A DNA stretch of 55,189 nt, taken from positions 1-55,189 of the forward strand of contig NZ_JABXKI010000236.1 of assembly GCF_017115095.1 (NCBI RefSeq), written 5' to 3'. The notes under the pieces were generated by a model. That model saw nothing but the letters and a program-made list of their open reading frames with translations. It was not told the origin of the DNA and searched no databases. Position 1 is the stretch's first letter. Every line of letters begins with the position of its first letter. Position numbers and translations under genes: made by a program. This DNA is from Nostoc sp. NMS4 (GTDB lineage: Bacteria; Cyanobacteriota; Cyanobacteriia; Cyanobacteriales; Nostocaceae). Below are positions 1 through 8,200 of the stretch, one piece after another.

Positions 1-40
1 GATAGCGATGAGATTTCCTAACTGTTGAATTGCAACCCGC

Positions 41-80
41 AGATCCCCGACTTCTCAAAGAAGTCGGGGATCTTGTTTTT
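41..80 (+). terminator. Rho-independent terminator-like hairpin
   Basis: A 15-bp perfect stem (41-55 with 59-73, three-base loop), rich in G and C, is followed at once by TGTTTTT. This is the usual shape of an intrinsic terminator reading on the plus strand. A stop codon at 19-21 in one plus frame suggests that an upstream gene ends just before it, but too little of that gene is present to name it. The same stem sequence recurs at 15424-15461, so it may also be a dispersed repeat used as a terminator. Confidence 0.6.
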
Positions 81-90
81 CATATCTACC

Positions 91-130
91 AATTACGAAT
101 TACGAATTACGAATTACGAATTACGAATTA
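91..130. repeat. Heptameric tandem repeat (AATTACG)n
   Basis: About five and a half copies of the heptamer AATTACG in tandem. This is the short tandemly repeated repetitive (STRR) type well known from Nostocales. The same heptamer recurs at 15669-15695, at the end of the Wzc-like gene. Confidence 0.85.
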
Positions 131-188
131 TATTAATAGTTGCGCTACGATATCCCCTATTGCTTTCATGCAATGTACGTGAGGAGTA

Positions 189-1322
189 GTGCAGGTTAAA
201 CAGATGATAGAAGAATTCAATACACAGGATGCTGAGAATCTGGTGGCGATCGCTAACCAATTTGCCCAACAAGGGAAGGTTACAGGCGTTAAAGCATTTG
301 GCAGTGGTAATATAAATGACACCTTTTTAGTAACTCTAGATTCCTCAAAAGAACAACGTTTTGTCCTGCAACGCATCAACACGCAAGTTTTTCGTCAGCC
401 AAAACTAATTATGCAGAATATGCGTACCTTCACTGATCATGTTCGCAATCGGTTGCAGGATACACCCCTTAATCGTCGCTGGGAAGTTCCCCGCGTACTA
501 TTGACCAAAGATGCTCAAGACCACTGTAGGGGTCTAGATGGCTCCTTTTGGCGGGCAATCAGCTTTATTGAAGGCTCCCAGTCATTTGATACAATGGGCG
601 ATCGCTCACACGCCAAAGAAATCGGTTATGCGTTGGGAATGTTCCACAATCTAATCAGCGATTTGCCACCAGAAAAACTTGCTGACACCCTCGCAGGGTT
701 CCATATTACACCGCTTTATCTCCAGCATTATGAGGAAGTTTTGCCAAAAACTAGTGTGCGTAAATCTGCTGAAGTTAATTATTGCTTACAATTTGTTAGC
801 GATCGCCAAGCCTTTGCACATATCCTAGAAAATGCCAAATCGGAAGGCAAGCTACCTCTACGTCTGATGCACGGCGATCCAAAGATCAATAACGTGATGT
901 TTGATATTGTTACCCAGCAAGCCGTCAGCGTCATCGACCTCGACACCGTAAAACCTGGTTTGGTACATTACGATATTGGTGATTGTCTGCGATCGGGTTG
1001 CAATCCTGCTGGTGAAGAAACCGAGAATTGGGAAAGTATTTATTTCGATACCGATCTGTGTCAAGAAATCCTACAAGGTTATCTCGCTGTGGCTAAGGCA
1101 TTTCTGACTGAGAATGATTATGCATATATATATGATGCCATCCGTCTAATTACTTTTGAACTAGGGCTAAGATTTTTTGCTGATTATTTAGCAGGGAATG
1201 TCTACTTCAAAGTTAAACACCCAGAACATAATCTTACCAGAGCGATCGTTCAGTTTAAACTTACAGAAAGTATTGAATCTCAAGAGACGCAGATTCGCAA
1301 AATTATCCAAGATATGAAATGA
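189..1322 (+). CDS. APH-fold phosphotransferase (NahK-like sugar kinase family)
   Basis: A 377-residue soluble protein of the aminoglycoside phosphotransferase / choline kinase fold. The catalytic loop is HGDPKINN (residues 228-235) and the metal-binding motif is IDLDT (249-253). The N-terminal lobe shows a glycine-containing nucleotide loop (FGSGNINDTF, 37-46). The length and the INN-VMFD pattern resemble the N-acetylhexosamine 1-kinase-like branch rather than antibiotic kinases, so phosphorylation of a sugar or other small metabolite is the best guess; the substrate cannot be read from the sequence. The start is GTG at 189, with GAGGAG directly upstream (181-186). It overlaps the next gene by four bases (ATGA), which implies translational coupling. 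Confidence 0.8.
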   Translation: MQVKQMIEEFNTQDAENLVAIANQFAQQGKVTGVKAFGSGNINDTFLVTLDSSKEQRFVLQRINTQVFRQPKLIMQNMRTFTDHVRNRLQDTPLNRRWEVPRVLLTKDAQDHCRGLDGSFWRAISFIEGSQSFDTMGDRSHAKEIGYALGMFHNLISDLPPEKLADTLAGFHITPLYLQHYEEVLPKTSVRKSAEVNYCLQFVSDRQAFAHILENAKSEGKLPLRLMHGDPKINNVMFDIVTQQAVSVIDLDTVKPGLVHYDIGDCLRSGCNPAGEETENWESIYFDTDLCQEILQGYLAVAKAFLTENDYAYIYDAIRLITFELGLRFFADYLAGNVYFKVKHPEHNLTRAIVQFKLTESIESQETQIRKIIQDMK

Positions 1323-1858
1323 ACAACCAGACATTTTCCCTGCAACCTTTCCCTTCTAGCGAGTCCTTTGGTAATTTTAAAATTACAGGCAATATCTCCC
1401 GAAATTCTAATCAACTTACCATCTGCTACAACCTGGGAGGCGACTTAAAAGAAATTGCAATTCCTCCACCATTAAATTTACCATCACGCAAGTACGAATT
1501 ATGGGAAGACACTTGCTTTGAGTTCTTCCTTGGTATCAAAGATTCTCAACGATATTGGGAATTTAACCTCTCTCCCGCCGAACATTGGAATGTCTATCGC
1601 TTTAATGGGTATCGTCAAGGAATGCAAGAGGAAACAGCTTTTGAAAAGCTACCGTTTAGCGTTCAGAATCAAGCCGATGCTTTGGTACTTGTGTTAGATG
1701 TCGATTTGGATAAAATTATTTCGGCAAACCAAGCCATTGAAGTTAGCATTACTACTGTTATTAAATATAAAAACGGTGAGGTGACTTACTGGGCGTTAAC
1801 TCATCAAGGTGCAGAGGCTGACTTTCATCTGCGAGATAGTTTTATTGTTAAGTTGTGA
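1319..1858 (+). CDS. DOMON-like domain protein
   Basis: A 179-residue protein without a signal peptide or membrane segment. The core pattern, WEDTCFEFFLG followed by YWEFNLSPAEHWNVYRF and a C-terminal YWAL-H, matches the cyanobacterial DOMON-like proteins, a beta-sandwich fold used elsewhere for heme or sugar binding. Its ATG overlaps the TGA of the upstream kinase, so the two are very probably one operon. No catalytic residues can be assigned. Involvement in carbohydrate handling is inferred only from the fold and from the kinase partner. Confidence 0.7.
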   Translation: MNNQTFSLQPFPSSESFGNFKITGNISRNSNQLTICYNLGGDLKEIAIPPPLNLPSRKYELWEDTCFEFFLGIKDSQRYWEFNLSPAEHWNVYRFNGYRQGMQEETAFEKLPFSVQNQADALVLVLDVDLDKIISANQAIEVSITTVIKYKNGEVTYWALTHQGAEADFHLRDSFIVKL

Positions 1859-1912
1859 GTTATATCTTACTGAAATTTGGATTGGAAAAATTACGCAATC
1901 TACACAATCATT

Positions 1913-1941
1913 ATGAAGTAAGGCGATTGGTTATACTTCAT
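1913..1941. terminator. Possible stem-loop after the DOMON gene
   Basis: ATGAAGTA (1913-1920) and TACTTCAT (1934-1941) form an 8-bp stem about 55 bases after the stop of the DOMON gene. There is no T-run, so this is a weak terminator candidate. The rest of 1859-2056 shows nothing else recognisable. Confidence 0.25.
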
Positions 1942-2056
1942 GGAATGAGCCTGTTCAACTGAGTTTATTTGACAGAAGCTAGAGGAACGTCTTTGAATGG
2001 CAGTTTATTGCTTTAAACTTGAATTACCGTCGTAAATTTGTGTGTAGCGATCGCTC

Positions 2057-2242
2057 ATGACACAAAACACATTAAAGGTTGATGCATTTTGGGATAAAGA
2101 TGCAGAAGTTTGGGTAGCAACTAGTGAAGACATACCGGGATTGGTAACAGAAGCTTCTACGATTCAGTCTCTTACAGAAAAACTCAGAGAAATGATTCCA
2201 GAACTCCTTATTCTGAATCAAATTGTGCCATTCGACAATTGA
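2057..2242 (+). CDS. DUF1902 family protein (HicB-like fold)
   Basis: A 61-residue protein of the pattern DAFWDKDAEVWVATSEDIPGL followed by a short amphipathic helix. This is the DUF1902 / HicB-like partial RNase H fold. HicB-type proteins are often antitoxins, but no HicA-like toxin is seen on either side, so this copy is solitary here. The ATG lies just after a GCGATCGC site (2048-2055), and no clear Shine-Dalgarno sequence is visible. The family is fairly sure; a toxin-antitoxin role is not. Confidence 0.7.
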   Translation: MTQNTLKVDAFWDKDAEVWVATSEDIPGLVTEASTIQSLTEKLREMIPELLILNQIVPFDN

Positions 2243-2279
2243 GCGATCGCAATCCTATCTGAGTTGTGAAAATTAAAAC

Positions 2280-2597
2280 TTAGGAACGTGAATTAAATAA
2301 AATGCAAAACTTTATCTTGTATCTAGCTTCCCTCTCCTTTATAAGGCTACCGTGTATACACAAGTCTTGAAATAGCTGATTAACCAAGGTTTTACCCCAC
2401 CCTAACCCTCCCCTTGCAAAGGGGAGGGAACTAGATTTTCTTGTTTCCCCCCTTTACAAGGGGGGATTAAGGGGGGTAAAACCCGGATCTCAAAGTAACT
2501 CCGATTTGTGTATACATGGTAGCCTTTATAAGGAGAGGGATTGAGGGTGAGGTAAGCCAGGGACATAAATTGTATGTTATTTAATTCTTATTCCTTA
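2280..2597. mobile_element. Composite inverted-repeat element (copy 1)
   Basis: A non-coding element of about 318 bp. The outer ends are imperfect inverted repeats (GGAACGTGAATTAAATAA at the left; the complement of TTATTTAATTCTTATTCC at the right), each flanked by TTA. Inside, at 2345-2524, lies a second inverted-repeat unit with ends GGCTACCGTGTATACA / TGTATACATGGTAGCC. It is bordered on both sides by TTTATAA (2338-2344 and 2525-2531). A near-identical composite lies at 54841-55138. There is no transposase, so it is MITE-like. The right-hand TTA is the stop codon of the neighbouring GMC oxidoreductase gene. Confidence 0.8.
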
Positions 2598-4244
2598 GTG
2601 AGACAATTGTGCTTTCAGATGGTCTGCCAATCGGATTGCCAAAGCGATAATAGTGAGCGTAGGATTAGCATAGCCTCCTGTAGGGAAAACAGAGCTACCT
2701 GCCATGAATAAATTAGAGATGCCGTGAACTTGACAATTTGCATTTACTACTCCTTGTTTTGGGTCATGATGCATACGTGTTGTTCCCATATTATGATGGG
2801 TACTAAGAGAAGCAACAGGACGATCTTGATCCAATTCAATCTGCAACTCACCCAGACCGGCATTAGCAAATTCTTGTGCAAATACTAACTGCGATCGCTT
2901 CACACTGCAAATATCTATTTCGCCCCAATGATTAGTTAATTTTGCTTGAGGACAACCAAGCTTATCTAGTTGATTACTGAGTGTTACCCGATTATCTGGA
3001 TTTGGAGTTTGTTCAGTTTGGCTAAGAACTTCAAACTTGGTATATTTCTGTTCATTACCTTCATGTTCAGACCATCCTCCATGACTCAAATCAGGAAACA
3101 AATATTCTTTTTTGACATTATACTTATACCAATCAGCTACTAAATCATCAATATTCGTAATAACATTTTGTAAATGTTGAAAAACATTCTTAGGTAACTG
3201 TTTCTGTTTAACTGAAGAGAATAAAATTTTTGCAGAAGCCTTTGCTGGCGATCTAAATCTTTCATCTCTGGGATATAACAACGCAGTCATATTTAGCAAT
3301 TTATCGCGGCGCATCACTTGTTCTGTCAGGGCAAATTTCCCCATCACTGTGACATTATTCACCCGGCGTAAGTCATACAAAGCCATCGAATTAAATATTT
3401 TGCGATTTTGCGGAATAAGCATACCACAACGAATAAAAGGATGATCCATAAAGAACCTACCCACTAAATCATGTTGATTGCCTAATCCATTCTTTTGAAT
3501 TCGGTTTGATAGCAACAATAAACGTGCATTTTCAATACCACCTGTGGCTAAAATAAATACTTTTGCAGCTACCCAAAATTTATTCCCAGATAAACAAGCA
3601 ACTTGTACACGTTTTACTGTCTGAGCTACTTCATCGGCCTCAATTTCTACCACGTTGGCGTTAAGGAATGTGGTAATATTAGGAGATTGATTAATTTGAT
3701 GCCGATATTCATTGGTGAAAATATCGCGCGGGCCAAACTGAAACATACTGGTAGTAACTCGGTCACTTGTGAAATGTGTGCGCGGAGATTGAGCATTTTC
3801 CCAAGCCTCAGCTTCATAAGCAAAGGAACCGAGTTTACAGACTGCTTGAGCGCGCTGATAAAATGGATTCAGGTGAGATTTACTAAAAGGCCAGCCACTA
3901 TATGGTATCCAATCTCTTTTTTCAAAATCTATTTCATCTAACGGCACGTGCCTCAAACCAAGTTGATTTTTATTAATTTCAATATTCCAGACATTAGCCA
4001 TTCCACCAAATTGACGATGACGCATATCTTGAAGTCGTGGAAAAGGATCTCCAACCGTTTCACCTTCACCAAGAGAAGCAGTCTCTTGATTAAATTCAAT
4101 GTCACCACTTTCTAGTAAGCAAACTCGAAAATCTTGCCCAATTAGTTCTCGTGCAAGTGTAATTCCTGCTGGGCCAGCACCAACTATACAAACTTCGGTA
4201 TTGATAATTTCATCTATTGGTACTTTGCGACTATCAATCAACAT
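2595..4244 (-). CDS. GMC family FAD-dependent oxidoreductase
   Basis: A 549-residue flavoprotein. The N-terminal Rossmann motif VGAGPAG sits near residue 21. The C-terminal GMC_oxred_C signature includes HHNMGTTRM and GGYANPTLT, which carry the conserved His and Asn of the glucose-methanol-choline family active site. It would oxidise an alcohol or sugar hydroxyl. The start is ATG at 4244 with AAAGGA about nine bases upstream. It is the last gene of the same-strand polysaccharide run, separated from the preceding GT4 gene by a repeat (4272-4369), so oxidation of an envelope sugar is plausible but inferred. Its stop codon is formed by the end of the mobile repeat at 2280-2597. Confidence 0.85.
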   Translation of the reverse strand: MLIDSRKVPIDEIINTEVCIVGAGPAGITLARELIGQDFRVCLLESGDIEFNQETASLGEGETVGDPFPRLQDMRHRQFGGMANVWNIEINKNQLGLRHVPLDEIDFEKRDWIPYSGWPFSKSHLNPFYQRAQAVCKLGSFAYEAEAWENAQSPRTHFTSDRVTTSMFQFGPRDIFTNEYRHQINQSPNITTFLNANVVEIEADEVAQTVKRVQVACLSGNKFWVAAKVFILATGGIENARLLLLSNRIQKNGLGNQHDLVGRFFMDHPFIRCGMLIPQNRKIFNSMALYDLRRVNNVTVMGKFALTEQVMRRDKLLNMTALLYPRDERFRSPAKASAKILFSSVKQKQLPKNVFQHLQNVITNIDDLVADWYKYNVKKEYLFPDLSHGGWSEHEGNEQKYTKFEVLSQTEQTPNPDNRVTLSNQLDKLGCPQAKLTNHWGEIDICSVKRSQLVFAQEFANAGLGELQIELDQDRPVASLSTHHNMGTTRMHHDPKQGVVNANCQVHGISNLFMAGSSVFPTGGYANPTLTIIALAIRLADHLKAQLSH

Positions 4245-4271
4245 TAATTTAGTTCCTTTTGTATAAATATT

Positions 4272-4369
4272 TTTTTACCCCACCCTAACCCTCCCCTTAT
4301 AAAGGGGAGGGAACTGGATTTTCTAGTTTCCCCCCAATACATCGGGGGGATTAAGGGGGGTGATTAAAA
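4272..4369. repeat. Dispersed G-run/C-run inverted repeat
   Basis: Two adjoining hairpins: CCCTCCCCTT-ATAA-AGGGGAGGG and a CCCCCC/GGGGGG stem ending in GATTAAGGGGGG. The same pattern occurs at 2389-2480, 9352-9560, 15549-15640, 38504-38550 and 54930-55015. It fills most of the gap between the GMC oxidoreductase and the GT4 gene. Confidence 0.75.
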
Positions 4370-4427
4370 TCACAGTCAAACACTTTTCAAACATCCTCTA
4401 AGCACTAAAGTGCTTACTACAAACCTC

Positions 4428-5561
4428 TCAAAACTTTTGCGATAGACTACTAGGCATTGCAGAACGAATTGTATTGATAAAATTTTGGGCGTAATTCTGC
4501 GTTGAGAAATCGAGGGCGCGTTGTCTAGCAGCCATTCCCGCACTTTGGGCAAATTCTTGCTCGTCAAGATAACGGAGAATTGCGATCGCTAATTTATCCG
4601 CATCGCCGTAAGGTGTTAATAGTCCATTCATGCCATCGGTAATAATCTCTGTCGGACCACCCGCACTGCCGGCAATTACAGGTTTACCCAGCGCCATCGC
4701 CTCAATAATCACAATCCCAAAGGGTTCTTTATCTGATGCATGAACGAATACATCCATTGCCTGTACCCACTCCGGGATATTACGCTGTAGCCCAGCCATA
4801 ATTACTTGGTCTTTTAAGCCTAAAGCGGTGATTTCTGCTTTTAAGAAGTCTTCATAATCTGGTTCCAAATCGTGCTTACCGCCAACCACCACACAATGAG
4901 CATCGGGATACTTCTGTAAAATTTTGGGCATCGCTTGCACCAATACGTGCATTCCCTTCCATCGTTGCAATCGTCCGACAATTCCAATCAAGGGCCCGTG
5001 TAAAGGTAAGCCCAGTTTCCGCCGTGCTTCTTCTGGAGTTGGTAAGGCATTTGGCTCAAATCGGTCTAATGCGACACCAGGATAAACCAGAGGTGTTGGT
5101 CTGTGAGGCCAAATCTCTGCCTGTGCTTGCTTACCATCCTGCGAAAGAGTGATAATTGCCCGTGCTGGGATTAAAGTAGCAATTCGCACCAACCAAGTTT
5201 TATCGCTAGGTACTTCTAGTTGATACCATACAGCAGGTAAGCCCGCCAGCATCGCCGCCAAACCTCCAGATATATGTGTGATCCACATCCAATTGACAAT
5301 TATATCTGCACGTTCGCGGCGTGCGATCGCAGCTATCCGAAAAACAGCGCCAATAAAACGGTGGATTTGGCGTAAACGTCCACTTTCCACAACTCGCGCA
5401 TCAATACCAAGGGATTTCACTTGTTCTACCATCGGGCCGGATTCTAAAAATATCACCAGCCACTCGACACCAGCATTACGCCCTTGCTGCACCAAATCCC
5501 AAAGCATCATTTCACCGCCGCCTCGTTGCTCGGCCAGTGGCATTACAATAATTACTTTCAT
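4428..5561 (-). CDS. Glycosyltransferase family 4
   Basis: A 377-residue GT-B fold glycosyltransferase. The N-terminal domain shows a glycine-rich acceptor-side loop (EQRGGGEMM). The C-terminal nucleotide-sugar domain has IGIVGRLQRWKGM and the retaining GT4 signature EPFGIVIIEAMALGKPVIAG, whose two glutamates bind the donor. It acts at the cytoplasmic face, adding one sugar to the lipid-linked repeat unit of the polysaccharide. It lies downstream of the O-antigen-ligase-like gene. By order it corresponds to the last gene I recall for the Anabaena HEP island (alr2841). Donor and linkage cannot be read. Confidence 0.85.
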   Translation of the reverse strand: MKVIIVMPLAEQRGGGEMMLWDLVQQGRNAGVEWLVIFLESGPMVEQVKSLGIDARVVESGRLRQIHRFIGAVFRIAAIARRERADIIVNWMWITHISGGLAAMLAGLPAVWYQLEVPSDKTWLVRIATLIPARAIITLSQDGKQAQAEIWPHRPTPLVYPGVALDRFEPNALPTPEEARRKLGLPLHGPLIGIVGRLQRWKGMHVLVQAMPKILQKYPDAHCVVVGGKHDLEPDYEDFLKAEITALGLKDQVIMAGLQRNIPEWVQAMDVFVHASDKEPFGIVIIEAMALGKPVIAGSAGGPTEIITDGMNGLLTPYGDADKLAIAILRYLDEQEFAQSAGMAARQRALDFSTQNYAQNFINTIRSAMPSSLSQKF

Positions 5562-5611
5562 AATCTATAAGAGTCCTATTTAAGTTGTAAGATTTATCAG
5601 ATTCTCGACTT

Positions 5612-5740
5612 CTTAGGAACTTCCAAATAAAAAAATACTCAAAAAACTGGCGAAAAAACTCTCTCCTCCTTATTCCTCTGTGTTCTCTGTGTCTCTGTGG
5701 TTCGTTTATTTGGATAATTTATTTCTTGGAAGTCCCTTAG
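5612..5740. mobile_element. MITE-like inverted repeat overlapping a gene end
   Basis: The ends CTTAGGAACTTCCAAATAAA (5612-5631) and TTTATTTCTTGGAAGTCCCTTAG (5718-5740) are imperfect inverted repeats. They resemble the outer ends of the elements at 2280 and 54841. The interior holds a run of 'ctctgtg' units (about 5667-5700). The right arm lies inside the coding region of the O-antigen-ligase-like gene and supplies its last eleven or so codons and its stop. Confidence 0.65.
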
Positions 5741-7187
5741 AGAAGTTAGGAATGTTGGAGAGCATCTGAGGATTGCTATAGTATTTATGTCCTGCCATCG
5801 CCATCGCTAAAAATCCCCAAAGAATCATCCCGGCGACACTCAACATACCGCTACCAATAACTAGCTGTGAAGCGGAACTGATCCCAATGGCGCGGGCAGC
5901 ACTGATAAAACTATCAAAACGACCTTCGCCATAGCTACTAACACTAACAATTAACAAAATTAATCCACCCATATAAAAGATGGCTCCAAACCAACCAAGG
6001 GTGAAAAACATATCTAAGATGCCACTATCAATTACTACTACTTCAATTTGACCAGTTTTTTCGTTAACTTTCCAAATATTTCCTAAACCGTTACCTAGAC
6101 CATTAGAAAGGGCTAAACCAAGGTTTTTGTCATAACTTCCCGATCTATCTTTAAAGCTGCCATCTTCTTGAAGATTAGAAAAAGTTTCCAAACGGGTTGC
6201 TACCACGCCAGCAATTGGCTCGATAGTTGTCAATGGCACAACACAAATTGCCATAACTACAATTATGGTAATTAAACGCATTTGAATTTTAGCTTTGACT
6301 GAACCCATAATCATAATTATTCCAAATAACCAGCCTCCCCAATTAGTACGTGCTTGTGTCAATAGAAAAGATAAGTAACCAACAGCTGAAGCCGGAAAAA
6401 TTAAGTTACCTGAACTAGTAAATAACAACAGTAACCCAGCTTGCATAACAGAACCAAAGGGTCCGACTGAGTGTAATGTACTCCAGACCCGCATCCCGAA
6501 AGGTACAGGATTTCCCGAACTCATGAATAATTTTGATTGTATTAGCCAGTACCTATCCCACTCAGGAGCTACCACAAATTGATATACGCCATAACTTCCT
6601 AAAATCAACACACACCAGAGAAATGTTCGCTGAATGTTCTGGCGATAGCTGGGATAATCTCGCCAGTTGATAAATAAATGAAAAGCGAAAATGATTGGAC
6701 TGAGCCAATCCATCAATCCGCGAGCTACAGGGATAGGTGGGTTGTAAATTAGACCAATGAGAAAGCCATAGAACACCCCAATAAAAGCCAAAACAAACGG
6801 CAAACCCCCTTGGCGAGAAGCGCGGGGAAAATGTCGCAAGAATGTTGCTATAGTTACAAATACCACCAAGTAGGGTGCGATGAGCATTTGACGGCTAGGG
6901 TCCCAACCCACCCGATAGTCAACTAAGCGAGTAGCTAAGGGTGTGAGAAACCAAATCCACCAGGTAAAGCTGATATACAGAATGGGATGCCGCAAGTATA
7001 AAAATACAGCTACTGCTAAAGCTGTCACCGGATAAATTAGGCGCAATCCGGCAGTAACACCAGCAAAATAGCAAACTACAGTTAGTAATATAAAACCTGC
7101 GATCGCCATCCAACCCTGTAGCGATCGCTCTTCAGGAGAATAGTTTTCTTGTAAAAAACTATTGAAAAGTATCTGCTTAGAATTCAT
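5706..7187 (-). CDS. O-antigen ligase / Wzy-like polysaccharide membrane protein
   Basis: A 493-residue polytopic membrane protein with about ten hydrophobic segments, a long central loop (around residues 320-380) and the RTNWGGW patch at the start of that loop region. This is the architecture of the O-antigen ligase / Wzy polymerase superfamily. Such proteins polymerise or transfer lipid-linked repeat units in the periplasm, which would complete the Wzc/HepA export set in this cluster. The C-terminal residues SKGLPRNKLSK are encoded by one arm of an inverted repeat (5718-5740), so the native end has probably been replaced. Ligase and polymerase cannot be told apart from sequence alone. Confidence 0.7.
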   Translation of the reverse strand: MNSKQILFNSFLQENYSPEERSLQGWMAIAGFILLTVVCYFAGVTAGLRLIYPVTALAVAVFLYLRHPILYISFTWWIWFLTPLATRLVDYRVGWDPSRQMLIAPYLVVFVTIATFLRHFPRASRQGGLPFVLAFIGVFYGFLIGLIYNPPIPVARGLMDWLSPIIFAFHLFINWRDYPSYRQNIQRTFLWCVLILGSYGVYQFVVAPEWDRYWLIQSKLFMSSGNPVPFGMRVWSTLHSVGPFGSVMQAGLLLLFTSSGNLIFPASAVGYLSFLLTQARTNWGGWLFGIIMIMGSVKAKIQMRLITIIVVMAICVVPLTTIEPIAGVVATRLETFSNLQEDGSFKDRSGSYDKNLGLALSNGLGNGLGNIWKVNEKTGQIEVVVIDSGILDMFFTLGWFGAIFYMGGLILLIVSVSSYGEGRFDSFISAARAIGISSASQLVIGSGMLSVAGMILWGFLAMAMAGHKYYSNPQMLSNIPNFSKGLPRNKLSK

Positions 7188-7214
7188 TCAATTTTAGATG
7201 TACATATAAATAAG

Positions 7215-7266
7215 TTCAACTCGTTCCCAGGCTCTCGCCTGGGAATGAAATCATTCGAGGCTCTGC
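7215..7266. repeat. Dispersed hairpin repeat
   Basis: Adjoining small palindromes of the type TCCCAGGCTCTCGCCTGGGA and GAGGCTCTGCCTC. Related copies occur at 15316-15370 and around 54690-54715. It sits between the ligase-like gene and the upstream GT2 gene. Confidence 0.6.
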
Positions 7267-7267
7267 C

Positions 7268-8200
7268 TCATTCTGAATTCTGAATTCTGAATTCTTGATA
7301 TCCCTGCCAACGTCCCCGCCAAGATGCTAATAACTTTTTCCCCGCCAACTGCCCTTGGCTAGGTAAAAATCTCAGCCATTGTACCAAGCCCAAACTATCG
7401 CAAGTACCCACAAATACTGCCCAGAATAAAAATACAATCCGGCGGATAAATGGCAAATGCTCTAATAAAACTAAAGTTTCATTATGGACTAAATTAATAA
7501 AGGCAATTTCATTAAAGTTATTTCGCTGATCTTCATCAAAACGTTGTGCTGGATAATGATCTACAGCAACGTGAGGATCGTAAATTATCTTCCAACCAGC
7601 CCGCTTTAATGCCAGAGTAAACGCCATTTCAAAATGTACCTGCGCTCCAGTACCGCGCATCCGCTCGTCAAAGCGCAATTGTTCGATAGCTTGGGTACGA
7701 AAACTCATGTTCACCCCCTTGAGAATATCGACTTCGCGGGGTTCTCCCACTCCCAGGTGATGGTTGCCAATAACTCGCCCAAACCACTGCAACTGTCCAA
7801 CTACTGGGCGGGATTCGTCTTCTAATTTGCTGCCGTGGCGTATCCAATCACGCCCTCCCAGACCGCCGAGGCGATTATCACTGGTAAAGTAAGCCGCAAT
7901 CCGCTCTAACCAATCGGGATGGGGTGCGGCATCATCATCAGTAATGGAAACAATATCGCCCTCCACTGCTGCTAGTCCGGCGTTGAGGGCTGCAACTACC
8001 CCCGGTTGTGTGACTTTCACGGTATGCAGTGGCAAGTTGTGCGTGTTTAATTGCGCCAGAAATTCCCAAGTTTCTGCATCCGTATCACGGACAACCACGA
8101 TCGCTTGATCAACTGGTTTAGTTTGCTCCTGTAGCGCCAAAAGGCAGCGTAAGAGGTCTTGTGGACGGCGATAAGTCGGTATCAGAACGGTGTTCCGCAT
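7268..8200 (-). CDS. Glycosyltransferase family 2
   Basis: A 310-residue GT-A fold inverting glycosyltransferase. The nucleotide-binding start is VLIPTYRRP (residues 5-13) and the metal-binding acidic patch is SITDDDAAPHPDW near residue 87. A hydrophobic stretch near the C-terminus (RRIVFLFWAVFVGTC) may associate with the membrane. The family motif begins five residues after the start, so ATG at 8200 is secure even though this places 83 bases inside the upstream GT4 gene. The last residues (FRIQNSE) are encoded by an in-frame heptamer tandem repeat. By order it matches the alr2839-type HEP glycosyltransferase. Confidence 0.85.
   Translation of the reverse strand: MRNTVLIPTYRRPQDLLRCLLALQEQTKPVDQAIVVVRDTDAETWEFLAQLNTHNLPLHTVKVTQPGVVAALNAGLAAVEGDIVSITDDDAAPHPDWLERIAAYFTSDNRLGGLGGRDWIRHGSKLEDESRPVVGQLQWFGRVIGNHHLGVGEPREVDILKGVNMSFRTQAIEQLRFDERMRGTGAQVHFEMAFTLALKRAGWKIIYDPHVAVDHYPAQRFDEDQRNNFNEIAFINLVHNETLVLLEHLPFIRRIVFLFWAVFVGTCDSLGLVQWLRFLPSQGQLAGKKLLASWRGRWQGYQEFRIQNSE
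7270..7295. repeat. Heptameric repeat (ATTCTGA)n inside a gene end
   Basis: Three copies of the heptamer ATTCTGA in tandem. On the minus strand they encode the last seven codons and the TGA stop of the GT2 gene at 7268-8200. Confidence 0.8.

Noticed and set aside
1997..2035. Twelve-codon frame before the DUF1902 gene
   Set aside because: Too short, with no motif; could be chance.
4376..4567. 63-codon minus-strand frame at the GT4 gene end
   Set aside because: It overlaps the GT4 coding region and adjacent repeat in another frame and has no domain.
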